64,000 nt of DNA from Nitzschia sp. DOCU1 (lineage: Eukaryota; Bacillariophyta; Bacillariophyceae; Bacillariales; Bacillariaceae): assembly GCA_951394045.1 (NCBI GenBank), contig OX595991.1:1550001-1614000 (forward strand). Reading direction: 5' to 3'. Position 1 is the stretch's first letter. Every line of letters begins with the position of its first letter. The notes under the pieces were generated by a model. It was not told where the DNA came from. It did no database searches and worked only from the letters and a program-made list of their open reading frames with translations. A program made the position numbers and the translations under genes. Shown here piece after piece: positions 50,827-61,284 of the stretch.

Positions 50827-52266
50827 TTATGCATTACCAACTTCTTGGAAATATTTCCAGAGAACGCTGAAGACAGCTCCTTGAATTGAATTGGTAAGCA
50901 ATCTTGTCGAAAGTCCGCGCCCGAAGAGGCCTGCGAGTCCATCCTTTTCAATGATAAGTCGTACAATATCGGCATACGAAAGCTCTTGCGATTTGTGGAA
51001 GGGAGTCGATTGTGTTTCATCTCCCTGTCCCAATCTTGCGGTTTGCTTGGTAGTTTTGATCACTCGAAGACTATTTGAGACAGTATCGGATATACATGAT
51101 GCCGAAAAACCAATAAGCGCCGAACGCCCCAGGGACAACAACAAGTCATCAGAGGATGAGACAGTTGGAAGTTGCTCGCTCAAGAAATTAAATGTCAAGA
51201 ACCACGGAAAGTGACCAGCAGCTGTAGCTGCAACCTGTGCTAAGGCACCCTGATATAACACACCTTTGCATGATGTATTGTGAGTCACATATTGAGGACA
51301 GTCGAAAACGCGACGGTATTGGCAACAGTAACTACATACCTATTCCTTCCTTCGAAGCAAGACCCCACAAGTTTTTAAGACCATCTTTCCCCTCCACCTG
51401 CATAGCAGTTTTAGAAGCGTCAATCGGCATCAAAATAATTCTTAAGACACCTGCCGAAATACTGCCGAATGCGGTTTTGATCGGAAGGGGCAAAGTTTGA
51501 GCCTCGGGGGTGCTTTCCAGTAAAGCCAAAATGCCAACATTGGCAGCCGTATCGAAAAATCGTGTCAACGGGCCTTGGACTAACGCAAATGGAAGACCCT
51601 GGTAGAGCCTTGGGATGCCACCCTCCTCCCACAGTGTATTTAGCGACGATTTCAGATCTCCTGGGGGTGAAATCGGCTTGTCAATTCAGATCAAAGGCTG
51701 GTTGATGCAAACAACGATATAAAACACTTACCACCGTATCTATACTGATAGTTCATACTCGTGCGCAACCACATTAGGCTCAAAACCTGGATTATTGAAG
51801 CAGAGGCACCAGCTTTTCCGCCTCCCAGAGCCTTTTTCCCCGCTTTTTGAAAAATTGCGTTCCAGTCTATGGTATCGGTGGTGGCAACGTCTGCGGAAAC
51901 AGTTTCAGACGAGGAGGCATCGAGGAAAGCTGTCTCGGATAGTGGAGCTTGTGCACGCGCAGACTCGGAGGTTGATAGCGCCGCGCCCATCAATGCCACA
52001 TTGCCAATGAAATGTCGTCGACTCGCCCAAGATGTCACGTCTAATTCGGAAGCATTTGAATCTTTCTTGCTGGATGAGACAGTTGGCGGGCCATCAATAA
52101 TACTTTTATTTGGGAGCTGCGGTACCTTCTTGACCGTCACTTGAGACCTTGAATAGGAGTCAGTTGAAGTCGTTAACAGAGCACATACCACCAGCACGAG
52201 AATCGCCGCGGAGATAACCCGCCCGTCCGAATTTTGGTGATGTTGTGCCAAACCTTTTCGGTCCAT
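50827..52266 (-). CDS. Mitochondrial-carrier-family protein, probably organelle envelope
   Basis: Three exons, 52266-51732, 51660-51340 and 51263-50827, with introns GTAAGT..CCCAG (71 nt) and GTATGT..CAAAG (76 nt), giving 430 residues. The carrier part has family-like features: [30 protein letters not shown] (a P-x-D-x-x-K-T-x-M-Q carrier signature) and [15 protein letters not shown]. The substrate is unknown. The 150-residue N-terminal extension has a hydrophobic segment ([12 protein letters not shown]) and then [16 protein letters not shown]. The latter resembles a twin-arginine signal, which is odd for a carrier. Plastid membrane location is an inference. Confidence 0.82.
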
Positions 52267-52739
52267 TCTGAAACTGAATTCTGAGCCTCTGGTACGGCTC
52301 TTCGTCCTGTGATTTATGTCGATGATTTCTCAATTAGCGATTATTTCATTCAGAATGCGTCTCTTCGTGTGGGTGAATCAAAAGTCCTCACATATATCAT
52401 TTCATGATGGCGAGAAGGAGAGGAACGATCGAGAGAGAAAAGGACATGAGATTTGCTTTGGGATATTATCTAGCAATCCTCTCTCCCCCAGATTCCATTC
52501 GACGCTCGCCCCCCTTTTTTGCGTTACTGTAGTTTTCAGTTTCGCAGGGGCAAAAATCCCTACCTTGACGAGAGTGTCAACCGTTGATAGTACCTTTGCA
52601 GCTGTACACATCGCTCATTTGGCAATAGCAGGGAAATGCAATCTGCTTTCCACCTCTCCAATCAAATCAACAATGTACCTGGCACCTGGTACGTAAGTAG
52701 AGTTCGATTCGACTAATTGGATCCAAAATCTAGAAACAA
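52267..52739. other. Gap: no supported gene
   Basis: About 470 bases. It includes GTACCTGGCACCTGGTACGTAAG near 52675, related to the ACCTGGT palindromes elsewhere in the window. Confidence 0.4.
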
Positions 52740-54609
52740 TTACTTCAAGTCTACTGGAAGCCCCATTCGTTCGAGCCTGGCCTCCATTTCAGTTTTCTGC
52801 TTCATGCCGTATCTTCGCTCGTCACCAGGAAGCAGTTTACCTAGGGTACTTCCCTGTGCCCTTTCAAGGTTTTCATCGTCCAAGCCTTGCTTGATGATTT
52901 GGTTCTCAAGGGCGGCAATCGTGCGTTTCAGCAATCGTTTCTCATTCCGACGATGGCGAATGGCCATACGCTGGTTGTACGAAAGAAGGCGAAATGTCGA
53001 TTTGTCCTTAATAAGAGCAGCATCTTCCTCCTCTGTATTGGGGTACTTTGAGAGTTGTCGTTTCACAGCCTCGATTACGGACTTGAGAACCGCGGCTTCG
53101 TTGGCGGCGGAAATCGTTCTCGAGTAATCAAAATCCTTCAGGGGTTTGCCCCGCGTATCCTCTGGCGTCATTTGCATCAGTCGCAAAAATTCCAGAAGCT
53201 CCACCGGGTAGCGATCTGCATAGCACGGAAAGTCTACCATACTCTCTCTGCCGACTGATTCCAAAAACTCTACTTTCTCATCCGCCAACGGATCGACAGG
53301 GATACTGTCATCGTTCAACTCTTTTACAAAAGATTCAGTCCGCGGCGCAATGGCCACAGTAATATCAACAGAGTTGAAAGGGTTTCGTTCTACTGCAAAG
53401 CCGTACAACAACAATAGCTCGGCGTTTGATTTTGGCCCATAAGAAATGTAGATCTTGAGCGAAACCGATTAGGCAAGATCCATAGAAATATCAACAAAAT
53501 CACATGTCAAGTCACTGATTCATACCTGCTCCATCCGACGATAACCACGATCAGCGTAAAGAATAACTTCCTCTTCCCCGCTAGAGAAGAGCCAGTCTCC
53601 TCCTTCTCGCGCATCAATGTAGGCTTGCGAGAAGGGCGAGTGGTTGATAAGGTCAGCATACGGAACCAAAGCCAATGTTTCCCCTTCCCTCAAACTTCGA
53701 AGTCTAATGGCACGCGAAAAGAGCATTGTGAATGCCCAAATCCAATTATCGTAAGTGAAGTGCTGTCAAAGTGTGAGAGGATTGTTCGTCGCATGCCGAC
53801 GGTCGTCCGTTTGCGTAACCCACCTGTTCTGGGAAGCGGTCCGGGTATTTTCTGATGAGGCCATCTTCTCCTCCTAAAAGAGCATCATATTCCGACTTCA
53901 ATTTCATTTGCAAACTCTTCGTCGCTGCGATAATAGGCGATCCGTTCAGAAATGACAAATCCTCGTCTGACCATGTAAATGTTGGATTGACTTCCTCAGT
54001 CTCTGGTAAAACTCCAATGTACGGATCCCAAAAACTCTTTTTGCCAAGAACATATCTCTCATGAATAAGTTGTAATGCAATCGCCAGATATTCGTTGATT
54101 TCTGCTGACAAAACATCTTTACCCAGAGCCTTCCTGGCTGACGATTTTGTGAGGCATAGTTTCAATGGAATTTTGAGCAGATTGGTTCCTTCGTTGATAT
54201 CTCGTCGTGCCAACAGTCCTCGACCTGACGACTCGTTGGTGATCTCATCTTTTGTATCCGTAGATATAGCCATCGGGTGAGGTGCTTCTCCCCACGAAGA
54301 TTCTTCGCTGAGATAAACGTCGCCTTCTTTCTCCAGCCATTGAACGAGCTTGGCATTCGCGGTCAGCTTTGGGTTGGAATCCCCCTTATTTCCGAGCAAC
54401 CCCTTCATTTTCATGTCTTTCTCGAACTGGCCAGGCTCCGGAGATGTGCTTTCTAGCAATGCCTTGACCCATTCACTATCTCCACCCTCGCCACCTGCCA
54501 TGTTGTAGCGCGTAGAGGCGGTGGTCCGCGACGGAAGCGGCGTAGGAACAAATGCATCCGTCCGGCAACAGAGCAGAAAAAACGACAGTACTGAAGCAGG
54601 AAGTCTCAT
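52740..54609 (-). CDS. Plastid SET-domain methyltransferase, Rubisco LSMT-like
   Basis: Three exons, 54609-53824, 53762-53526 and 53453-52740, with introns GTGGGT..GACAG (61 nt) and GTATGA..TCAAG (72 nt), giving 578 residues. A signal segment S-F-F-L-L-C-C-R-T-D-A-F-V-P carries the plastid-import Phe. The SET domain has G-R-G-L-L-A-R-R-D-I-N-E-G, then D-L-I-N-H-S-P (the N-H-S motif) and I-Y-I-S-Y-G-P-K-S-N-A-E-L-L-L-L-Y-G-F with the catalytic-site Tyr. A helical substrate-binding domain follows. Family members methylate lysine in Rubisco large subunit or fructose-bisphosphate aldolase; which one here cannot be told. The donor GTGGGT is less usual, but the reading frame fits it. Confidence 0.88.
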
Positions 54610-55173
54610 TGTGTAGGTTTTCGATATGTTGTTTATCTTCGTCGTGAGCGGTCGGGGGGGGGGGGGGGCACTCTTTTCATTAGTGTGTTCAGCATTGAAC
54701 TTCAAACATTTCCGCCTTTTCTTAGAGTTTTTTGGTGGGAAATGTTGGATCATCGATGCTTTCTCGCTCTCTCTCCATCCACCTGGAGCGCGTGCAGGAC
54801 TGCGCGCGCCAAAGCGACTTCGCACGTGGCCACCAGCTGTGACGTATGCACGCTGTGCTCGTACCAAACGTAGTACAGGTACATAGTACGGTTGGTAGTC
54901 GCTATTGAACGCAAAAAACGCAACCAAACTTTAAATGCAGATCACGCTCGACTTCAGTTTATTGCTACACTGTCTGTGTTTTATTTCAGCAAATCATCAT
55001 CTATTGCGCCCCTGCTATTGTGTAAGCATGAGGTAGTCAGTGAGACATAATATATGACAATTTGCTCATTCCATCCTTGCCAGTGAAAATTGGAGAGACC
55101 AAAACTGTTGTCGAGGACGCTTCTATACGACGACATTCCATTTCGTTGCTTGCCCTTTCGGCATCGGCTCAAC
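54610..55173. other. Gap: divergent promoter with G15 tract
   Basis: About 560 bases between divergent genes. It includes a run of 15 G at 54654-54668, 45 bp upstream of the methyltransferase start. No supported gene. Confidence 0.45.
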
Positions 55174-56421
55174 ATGAAATGCCTCCTCCGACATCTGATA
55201 TTGGCATTAGTGGGAGGTAGATCGAGGGACAAGACGACGCAAATTGAAGCCCGAGGGCCGACGAACGTAGTCGTACGGGCAGTGGCAAATGACTTTGATT
55301 TTGGCTCTTCGACGAATTCACTCGGCGAAATGTTCGATCGATGCGGATCCCTCGATGTTCTGCGTTGGTTTCAATCAAACAGTTGCCTCGTGCATGCACA
55401 TTCTCCCGCTGCCTGGATAAGCGCAATAATGGAAAAATCGATGCCAAACAAGGGCAGAACTGCCGGACTGTTGAATGCCCTCGTCGGATCATGCTGCCTG
55501 TCTGGAGACAGCACGACTTCCCGAGAAAGGGCAGAATTTGCTCGAGGGCTGCTGGATGAGGTGGATGCCACTTTATTTGCACCAGACTTGGTAACGCTGT
55601 GCCTTGCACATCAAGCGACACGAGAGATCTTCCCGGAACTGGCAGAAATATATCTGGCCCGCGCAGAGTCTTTGCACCCAACGAGTGGCCACAGCCACAA
55701 AGAGAGTTGCAGGTCACAAAGCTGGAGGCTAGACCTTGAAAAGAATTTTGGAGTCCGGGTTCATTTTGACTGTGATGACTTTGCCGTCATTGACAAACCA
55801 AGTGGCATGCGCTTGTGCGGGTTTCAAAGTCTGGAAGACATTTTGGTAAAGGTTGGAATGCCCCTCTCCACTTTGAACTCGGATGGTTCTCAAGGTTTCG
55901 CTCATCGCTTGGATCGAGGTACGTCTGGATGCTTGGTAGTGGCGAAAAGCAATCAAGCGCATGCAGAGTGGATTTCTCGTTTCTTTCTGCGTCAGGTAGA
56001 AAAGACATATTTGTGCCTAGTTTTTACGGGGAAGAACAAATTGGTTTCTCAGGAAGGCACCGTCGATCTGCCAGTGAGTGGTCGGCCAGCAAAATCGGCA
56101 TACCGCTTATTAGAGAAGTATGGAAATGAAGTTGCAAAGATCAAAGTTTCCACGCGCCAAGGGCGCAAACACCAAGTAAGGATCCACTGTTCCAAAGGCC
56201 TAAAAGCATCGATTCTTCTCGATCCGCGTTACGGAGGCGAATATATCATTGGACATATGGGTTCGGATCAGATGAAAGCGTCTCGAGCGTTGGGCCGGTT
56301 TTGTTTGCACGCCGACTCTCTGAAGGTGCCGAAGTTGGGTCTATCTGTCTCGTCGCCAACACCGAGTTGGTGGAATGGTATAACTGATGATGTCGTCAGG
56401 TTTGAAAAGGATCAACGTTGA
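55174..56421 (+). CDS. RluA-family pseudouridine synthase
   Basis: 415 residues from ATG 55174; the frame is open further upstream without ATG. It isomerises uridine to pseudouridine in RNA. The N-terminal 180 residues are family-unspecific. The catalytic part includes D-D-F-A-V-I-D-K-P-S-G-M, A-H-R-L-D-R-G-T-S-G-C-L-V-V-A-K (H-R-L-D with the catalytic Asp), V-E-K-T-Y-L-C-L-V, T-R-Q-G-R-K-H-Q-V-R-I-H and D-P-R-Y-G-G. There is a weak hydrophobic N-terminus (L-R-H-L-I-L-A-L-V-G), so organelle targeting is possible. The stop lies 2 bp from the convergent glycosyltransferase-like gene. Confidence 0.9.
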   Translation: MKCLLRHLILALVGGRSRDKTTQIEARGPTNVVVRAVANDFDFGSSTNSLGEMFDRCGSLDVLRWFQSNSCLVHAHSPAAWISAIMEKSMPNKGRTAGLLNALVGSCCLSGDSTTSRERAEFARGLLDEVDATLFAPDLVTLCLAHQATREIFPELAEIYLARAESLHPTSGHSHKESCRSQSWRLDLEKNFGVRVHFDCDDFAVIDKPSGMRLCGFQSLEDILVKVGMPLSTLNSDGSQGFAHRLDRGTSGCLVVAKSNQAHAEWISRFFLRQVEKTYLCLVFTGKNKLVSQEGTVDLPVSGRPAKSAYRLLEKYGNEVAKIKVSTRQGRKHQVRIHCSKGLKASILLDPRYGGEYIIGHMGSDQMKASRALGRFCLHADSLKVPKLGLSVSSPTPSWWNGITDDVVRFEKDQR

Positions 56422-56423
56422 TA

Positions 56424-57737
56424 TCAAAAGTTATCGCGTTCGACCCAATCCCAATCGTAGGGCAGAAATGCTCTTTTGGATTGTTGATTGCGGGTTGATA
56501 CCAGCATCGCAGACTCCCGAACTGGCCTCTCATGCAAGTGATGGTCCATTTTGCAGCCTCCGGCAAAGTTAACAGCGGGGAGGCGCCGATATTCATACCC
56601 TCGGATTCCCTCGAGATGAAACGCTGTCCGCCCACGACAGCACCAGTCATGCATGCTCTGAAAGCATTGGAATGCACTTGCATCCGGATTGACTTCACAA
56701 TACGCTTGCTGGGCTTTTCTCTGTTGCCTCGAGAGGACAACCGACATTGGTAGTGACTGCGTGAAACTTGACGGCCGACCGGCGATCACGACATCGGCAG
56801 CAGCAAGTAGCATCATATCTATGAGCGAATTTTTCCAGTGAAGCAAGCACTCGTCGCCCTGTGGCTTTTGCTTTGCGCCCATGGCGCCAAATACCACGCC
56901 GGTACCAGGTGCTGCCCGTTCTTGTTCGTAGTCCACCACTTTAATTTTGCCGGATAGTCGTAATCGGAAATCATCCACAATCCCAGCAGTGTCGGTTGCG
57001 ATGAAAAGTAGAGGGGGTTTATCGAGCCAGTCTTTGGAAATGTTCAATATAATGTTCGAGATTGACCCAATCCAACGCGTCTCATTCTGGATGGCTCGAT
57101 TCTTGCTGACGAAGTCACCTTGCTCGCCATTGCCGGCTCGAATATGAAGTCCAATGACAGTGTGATGCAGAAAGTCGTGGCGTTGGGCAAAGCTTTCGAC
57201 CGTATGGCTGTATCGAAATCTGTAAAAGAGGCGGGTGTAAAACTGTCCGTTTAACTCTATGTAGTCGTCAGTACACCGGCATTCGGTGGCGTTACCAGTC
57301 CGCGCAAATCGATTGAAGCAAGGAGCTTCGTTGTTTATTTTAAAGGAGCGTCTTTGGTCAGTGACCATTTCGAGCTCCTCCAGAGGCTGCGCACCGAAGA
57401 AGTGGTGGAAAACCTCGGTGGTTTCGTTGCAAAATCCAAAGAAGGCACGCAGGCCAAAGTTCTTAGATTGGGCGATGTAGTAGGCGTCAACAAGCTTGCT
57501 CATCCGATGGCCAAGGCCACAGCAAGCAAAATAATCGACGCTGGATTTTGCTTTGGCGAGCTGAATCTTTCTCGGGGTAGTCGCTCGGAGCGATAGCTGC
57601 GGAGGAGCGGGAATGATGGTATCTTCCAACGGACTCATTCCGCTCAAGTAAAACACTGAAACGATGAATGGAACTGTGACCAATAACGCCACCGCTGCAG
57701 CAACGATCCATCGCAATCTCATTTTCCCCCAGATCAT
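56424..57737 (-). CDS. Fucosyltransferase-like type II membrane protein
   Basis: 437 residues from ATG 57737. A short cytoplasmic end and one membrane anchor (I-V-A-A-A-V-A-L-L-V-T-V-P-F-I-V-S-V-F-Y-L) suggest a Golgi type II protein. The lumenal part shows C-C-G-L-G-H-R-M-S-K-L-V, V-I-G-L-H-I-R-A-G-N-G-E, L-L-F-I-A-T-D-T and V-V-I-A-G-R-P-S-S-F-T-Q. This resembles the GDP-fucose-binding layout of NodZ/alpha-1,6-fucosyltransferase-type enzymes (H-x-R and A-x-x-S-x-F blocks). Several Cys pairs and possible N-glycosylation sites (N-E-T, N-A-T, N-I-S) are present. Donor and acceptor are not known. Confidence 0.72.
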   Translation of the reverse strand: MIWGKMRLRWIVAAAVALLVTVPFIVSVFYLSGMSPLEDTIIPAPPQLSLRATTPRKIQLAKAKSSVDYFACCGLGHRMSKLVDAYYIAQSKNFGLRAFFGFCNETTEVFHHFFGAQPLEELEMVTDQRRSFKINNEAPCFNRFARTGNATECRCTDDYIELNGQFYTRLFYRFRYSHTVESFAQRHDFLHHTVIGLHIRAGNGEQGDFVSKNRAIQNETRWIGSISNIILNISKDWLDKPPLLFIATDTAGIVDDFRLRLSGKIKVVDYEQERAAPGTGVVFGAMGAKQKPQGDECLLHWKNSLIDMMLLAAADVVIAGRPSSFTQSLPMSVVLSRQQRKAQQAYCEVNPDASAFQCFQSMHDWCCRGRTAFHLEGIRGYEYRRLPAVNFAGGCKMDHHLHERPVRESAMLVSTRNQQSKRAFLPYDWDWVERDNF

Positions 57738-58211
57738 AGAATCTTCAGTTCACTTCAACAATATTGCAAACGTACATTATTTCATTTTGCCTGACTGGAG
57801 CACCGAGACTGCTTCTTCCAGCCATTGGCTCTCTATACTTTTAGATAATCTCGGTACTGATGGCCACTGTTGATGTGAACAGAGAGTGAAGGACCGCAGC
57901 GTCTGTTCAACACTTCTGAACTTCTTGATGAAGAAATCTTTCGTGAGTTAGTCGTTCACGGCGCGCGACTGATGAAGGCGAGGCACGCGCGCTGCTGTCA
58001 CCGCACCAGCCGACCACTCTACTCCGACCGACTCGCTCGACCGCTACCGCCTGCCACTCTCGGTGCGTGGTTGTGTCGCCGCGCGGAGAGAGAAGAGCTG
58101 TGCCTCACACTGACAACACAATGGTGATACCCCGCCTTTCATTTTCTCCCAGTTGTGTCGGTGCCGCATAAACGAGCTTTTCCGCAAATCATAACGGTAG
58201 GATCAATCATC
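57738..58211. other. Gap: divergent promoter
   Basis: About 470 bases, GC-rich in the right half with GCGCGC and CGACCGAC runs. No supported gene. Confidence 0.4.
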
Positions 58212-59924
58212 ATGTCCCCCGGTCTGATTTGTGATTGCCTTGAAGAATCGAATGCTGTTCAAGTGGTGGTTCGATTTGGCGATGCGAGTTCGGTCGTGTA
58301 CGTGCCCACGGCATCCGACGGGACAGAGGGCTCGTGGCAGCAAACACTGTTGTGCATGTGGTCCTCCAGGACCGGTTGGCCCTCACAATACTTGAGAATT
58401 ACTTCATGGGAGCTTCCTTTTGTGTCAATTTGCACTCGGAGCAGTATCCGCGGGGGTAAGGGGGGGTTCGGAACGCTCCTGAAGGGTCAGTCCAGGCAGG
58501 CGGGAGCGAAACTGACCACCGATTTCGGGGCTTGCCGTGATCTGCAGGGGCGTCGATTGCGACATGTAAATGATGAAATCAAATTGCGCAAATGGCGAGA
58601 GATGAAGAGAAGAGAACAGGCAGGTGAAAAGGTACCGGACGACGAGCTTTGGAAGACGCCGAGCGGAATCTACAACTGGCATTTAATGACACCCACGTGG
58701 GCCGACATTAGCAAGAAAGCGACGCATCGAATTAAGCGACAATTTCAGCAGCTCGATAGGCAAGCTCAAAAGGTGGCTTTAAAGAAACAGGAACAGGAAA
58801 CTGTCTATCAGAACTCAATGATTCACTACCTTGAGCAAGCAACGACTGCTACCGAAAATATCCAGAAGTCCATTCCTGATGCCATTCAGCAGGGATTGAA
58901 GGCAGCCACTGCTGCCGCGGCGAGTAAGAAGCGAAGAAGACCAGACGAAGTGCATTTGCCTGATGACGTCATTCTTGAGAATGCTGAGCCGAATTCTTTG
59001 GTTACGTTGTCAGGGGACTTGGTGGTGGTAGATACCGCGGCGGAAACGGCATCTTCATCTGGGATGCAAGTACAATCCAAGTCAGAATTCGGTACTGCTG
59101 TTTTGGTTCTTGACCATGCGGTGACAGAACAAAAAGGAATAGTCTATTTTGAGGTTACTTTGGTGACAGGCGGGCTCGCGCAAATTGGATGGGCCAGTTT
59201 AGTCGGCGAGGCGCCATTTTCGCCGAACAATGACCTCGGGGATGGGGTGGGCGACGACGTAGCAAGCTATGCAGTGGACGGCTCTCGGAAATTGAAATTT
59301 CACGCAGGCAAAGAAGACTCGTATCCACTGGAATGGAAAGAAGGAGACCGCTTGGGTTGCTGGGTAAACTCGGAAGAGAGCACAATTGGTTTCTCACTGA
59401 ATGGTGTAGACTGTGGCGAGGCCTTTCGATTGAATGACAGAAAAATGGATCAGTTATCTCTTATGCCCGCGTTCTCATGTAATCAAGATCAGGTCCTTCA
59501 GTTGCATACCAACCGAGCCGATTGCAGGTACTTGCCTACCAAGGATGCAGTTGTTGTCGGTGATCTTTTTTCATTGAAACCCGAAACCGTAGAGGAAACT
59601 GGGTCGAGAACATCATACCAAGGAGCAGTACCAGCCAGGTCAGATGACTCTCCCCCCAAATCTGCCACACAGCAGGTCGGGCCCCAGGTAGCGATTCCAG
59701 AAAGAAAAGAGCCCACGAACCCCGAGCCCTTGGATTTGACCCTTTACAGCTCAGCGAAGGAACTCGAAGAGCTTGGATTGGACCGTCTCAAAAGTGCGCT
59801 GCTGGCTCTCCAGGTCAAATGTGGTGGAACTTTGACCGAGCGAGCAAATCGGCTTTTTTCATTGAAGGGCCTTAATCGCAATGAGTATCCAAAACAAGTA
59901 AGAGCAAAAGGTTTCCGCGAGTAA
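58212..59924 (+). CDS. SDE2-like protein with SPRY domain
   Basis: 570 residues from ATG 58212. Residues 1-80 would be the ubiquitin-like part of SDE2. It is followed by the processing site G-G-K-G-G-F-G (about residue 81) and the conserved [18 protein letters not shown]. After a Lys/Gln-rich helix comes a SPRY domain (about 305-430: [29 protein letters not shown]). The C-terminus has the SDE2 SAP-like block [10 protein letters not shown] ... [14 protein letters not shown] (about 513-563). SDE2 is cleaved after the di-Gly and acts in intron-specific splicing and genome stability. The SPRY insertion is not in the human or yeast protein as I know them. Confidence 0.85.
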   Translation: MSPGLICDCLEESNAVQVVVRFGDASSVVYVPTASDGTEGSWQQTLLCMWSSRTGWPSQYLRITSWELPFVSICTRSSIRGGKGGFGTLLKGQSRQAGAKLTTDFGACRDLQGRRLRHVNDEIKLRKWREMKRREQAGEKVPDDELWKTPSGIYNWHLMTPTWADISKKATHRIKRQFQQLDRQAQKVALKKQEQETVYQNSMIHYLEQATTATENIQKSIPDAIQQGLKAATAAAASKKRRRPDEVHLPDDVILENAEPNSLVTLSGDLVVVDTAAETASSSGMQVQSKSEFGTAVLVLDHAVTEQKGIVYFEVTLVTGGLAQIGWASLVGEAPFSPNNDLGDGVGDDVASYAVDGSRKLKFHAGKEDSYPLEWKEGDRLGCWVNSEESTIGFSLNGVDCGEAFRLNDRKMDQLSLMPAFSCNQDQVLQLHTNRADCRYLPTKDAVVVGDLFSLKPETVEETGSRTSYQGAVPARSDDSPPKSATQQVGPQVAIPERKEPTNPEPLDLTLYSSAKELEELGLDRLKSALLALQVKCGGTLTERANRLFSLKGLNRNEYPKQVRAKGFRE

Positions 59925-60121
59925 TCTGGTCGCAATCGCCTGGGGATGAAATGGATGAAGCTTCGGTGCGCTGCGAAAAAGTGGTTGCTGCGGGGTGCAG
60001 TCGCATCCCGTCTGGGGCATCTATCAACCGGCGAAGGAAAAGAATGATCTAAAGTGCAACTTTGGAGAACAAAGTTGTTGGCTTAAGCTTAACCATGTCA
60101 TGTACAGTCTAATGTTCCTGG

Positions 60122-60805
60122 TTACACATTCTTGTTACCCGATCGAATGTATTCCGCGAGTTCTACAACATTAGCAGCATTTTGAAGCGCTGGAGACATG
60201 TATGGAGACGTGTTGAAACTGCTCTTGTATTGAGAAATCATAGCTGACAAAAGAGTTTCATAGGACTGCTCCAATTTCTGCACCCTGGCCAAATAGTCCT
60301 TTTCCAAGATTTGAACAGCCTCCTCCACTCTTTCGCCCATTTGAGTTTCCAGTGAAGTGAGCTTCTTTTTCATATCAGCAATTTGCTGCTTTAGAGTTTC
60401 TACTTGGCCGTTGGGTGGTGCTTCCGAGTGTTTTTGGGTCGTGCGCACGATTTTGTTCAACAGCTCTGGATTGCCTCTGCGGAAGTAAGGGTGCGAAAAA
60501 CGAACTGCCTTCGTACGGGCTTGTAAGTCGGGATCTGATGAAGCCCGATCAAAACCATAGAAATTGAGCTGGCGAAGGAAACTTGGAAACTTGGTGGAAT
60601 TGAAATAAAGCGGCAAAACTTCATTTTCAAAGGCCTCAATGTCCTTTATTGTGAAGGAGTCCCCACCCAACGACCAACACGCAATATTATCAGGGCACTG
60701 GTCAAGCATGTGAAATGTCTTGGTGAGAAATTTGTTCAGAAGTGTGCGTCGTCTCTTTCCTGTTATTTCAGAAGAAAGGGTAGCCTTTGGGGTTTGGGAC
60801 TTCAT
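60122..60805 (-). CDS. Heat-shock-factor-type transcription factor
   Basis: 227 residues from ATG 60805. An HSF DNA-binding domain occupies about residues 22-120: F-L-T-K-T-F-H-M-L, I-A-C-W-S-L-G-G-D-S-F, L-P-L-Y-F-N-S-T-K-F-P-S-F-L-R-Q-L-N-F-Y-G-F and F-S-H-P-Y-F-R-R-G. A coiled coil with Leu/Met spacing (about 133-185) follows and would serve trimerisation. The tail is short. HSF domains are strongly expanded in diatoms and bind inverted GAA repeats. The basic G-K-R-R-R near the start may be a nuclear signal. Confidence 0.92.
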   Translation of the reverse strand: MKSQTPKATLSSEITGKRRRTLLNKFLTKTFHMLDQCPDNIACWSLGGDSFTIKDIEAFENEVLPLYFNSTKFPSFLRQLNFYGFDRASSDPDLQARTKAVRFSHPYFRRGNPELLNKIVRTTQKHSEAPPNGQVETLKQQIADMKKKLTSLETQMGERVEEAVQILEKDYLARVQKLEQSYETLLSAMISQYKSSFNTSPYMSPALQNAANVVELAEYIRSGNKNV

Positions 60806-61284
60806 GTCTTGGTTGCTTTCGCTTGCGGAATATTAGTTCCAAGGTTGGGAATTGTTAATTTTGTGAGCTGTCGGCTTGGTGTGACTGAGACTTCGGCTTC
60901 ACCGCCCTCGCTCGGGTGCTCGCGCGCACGTTGTTCGAGAGTTTTCGAATTTGTTCTTCATGTTCGTCCGAATTCTTTCCCGATTTCCCGAAAGAGGCTC
61001 GAGCAGGCTTGTTCGCGCAATGCGCGCACTCTCCATCCATTGGCCTCCCGCGAGCACTTCGAAAGTTCATCTTTTCTCCGACGCACGATTGCGGCCCCTC
61101 CTCCGCCCATGACGCTGCTCGTCGTCGGTTGGTACCTTGGAAACGCGGAAACTTCTTGCGTATACATAGCTATCTCTCTTCGGCAAGGAGACTTTGTGTA
61201 CATCCGGCAGGATGCTTTGTGCTACCGTCCGTTTGTAGAGAAATGGAGTACGCAGCAGAGTGGAAGGGTTAACAAGGCAACAAA
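60806..61284. other. Gap: divergent promoter
   Basis: About 480 bases between the HSF gene and the SET gene. It contains GAA/TTC-rich clusters near 60,940-61,000 (for example TTCGAA and TTCTTC) that could bind HSF proteins. No supported gene. Confidence 0.4.
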
